DNA of 13,304 nt from Acidobacteriota bacterium (GTDB lineage Bacteria > Acidobacteriota > Blastocatellia > Pyrinomonadales > Pyrinomonadaceae). The DNA is taken from the NCBI GenBank assembly GCA_023436495.1, contig JAEZIT010000118.1, forward strand, positions 1-13,304, read 5' to 3'. Both the position numbers and the translations under genes were made by a program. This document shows positions 13,168-13,304 of the stretch, in pieces. The notes beneath the pieces were generated by a model. That model saw only the letters and a program-made list of their open reading frames with translations. It did not search any database and was not told where the DNA came from. Each line of letters starts with the position of its first letter. Position 1 is the stretch's first letter.

Positions 13168-13304
13168 ATGACACCAATCACGTCCGGCCGGCCGACGTGG
13201 GCCGAGATCGACCTGGACAATCTTGCATTCAATTTTCGGTCGGTAAAAGATTTCGTCGGCAGCGACATGAAGTATATGGCGGTCGTCAAAGCCGACGCTT
13301 ACGG
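13168..13304 (+). CDS. alr: Alanine racemase, N-terminal part (cut by window end)
   Basis: The first 45 codons of a PLP-dependent alanine racemase, which converts L-Ala to D-Ala for peptidoglycan. Recognisable are RPTWAEIDLDNLAFNFR (about 8-24), the standard N-terminus of the family, and MAVVKADAYG (about 37-46), whose Lys forms the Schiff base with PLP. The frame is open to the last base and the rest lies outside the window. The ATG at 13168 agrees with the usual distance to the WAEIDLDNL motif. No Shine-Dalgarno sequence is visible; the 67-base gap before it holds the hairpin at 13109-13136 and an AT-rich stretch. Confidence 0.92.
   Translation, partial: MTPITSGRPTWAEIDLDNLAFNFRSVKDFVGSDMKYMAVVKADAY

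Overview
The window is a gene-dense bacterial chromosome segment with no mobile element, RNA gene or CRISPR array visible. Codon use is GC-rich and even throughout. Few starts have a Shine-Dalgarno sequence, and several genes abut or overlap. The clustering of an FHA/Ser-Thr kinase/PP2C set with PBP2-RodA, the bacterial SH3 domain on the kinase and the protein style suggest an Acidobacteriota-like organism (Blastocatellia is my best guess). That placement is an inference from gene content, not a phylogenetic result.

Layout. (1) 1-1716, plus strand: the C-terminal part of an alpha/beta hydrolase whose reading frame is cut by an in-frame TAA at 31-33, then a DUF402 protein, then an ABC-2 type permease. 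These three overlap head to tail. (2) 1720-4261, minus strand: a transmembrane Ser/Thr kinase with an outer SH3-like domain, followed by an FHA protein. (3) 4262-4464: a divergent promoter region with candidate promoters on both strands and a duplicated 9-bp element. (4) 4465-10602, plus strand: an FhaA-like protein (DUF3662-like region plus FHA), a class B penicillin-binding protein, a RodA/FtsW glycosyltransferase and a membrane-anchored PP2C phosphatase. (5) 10606-11430, minus strand: a SpoU/TrmH-type RNA methyltransferase. (6) 11565-13100, plus strand: an acyl-CoA carboxylase beta (carboxyltransferase) subunit, preceded by a small repeat/hairpin region and followed by a strong hairpin. (7) 13168-13304: the start of alanine racemase, cut by the window end.

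The centre of interest is the six-gene block 1720-10602. It holds one kinase, one phosphatase, two FHA readers and a complete elongation-type peptidoglycan synthase pair (RodA plus PBP2). The content parallels the actinobacterial fhaA-fhaB-pstP-rodA-pbpA-pknA-pknB locus, but it is arranged as two divergent operons and the parts are modified. The kinase has an SH3-like outer domain instead of PASTA repeats. The phosphatase has an outer TPR-like tail. The PBP has two predicted N-terminal membrane segments. The RodA has two large hydrophilic insertions. A plausible reading is a phospho-signalling module that senses the envelope and controls cell-wall elongation. Alanine racemase, which makes D-Ala for the same wall, lies 2.6 kb further on.
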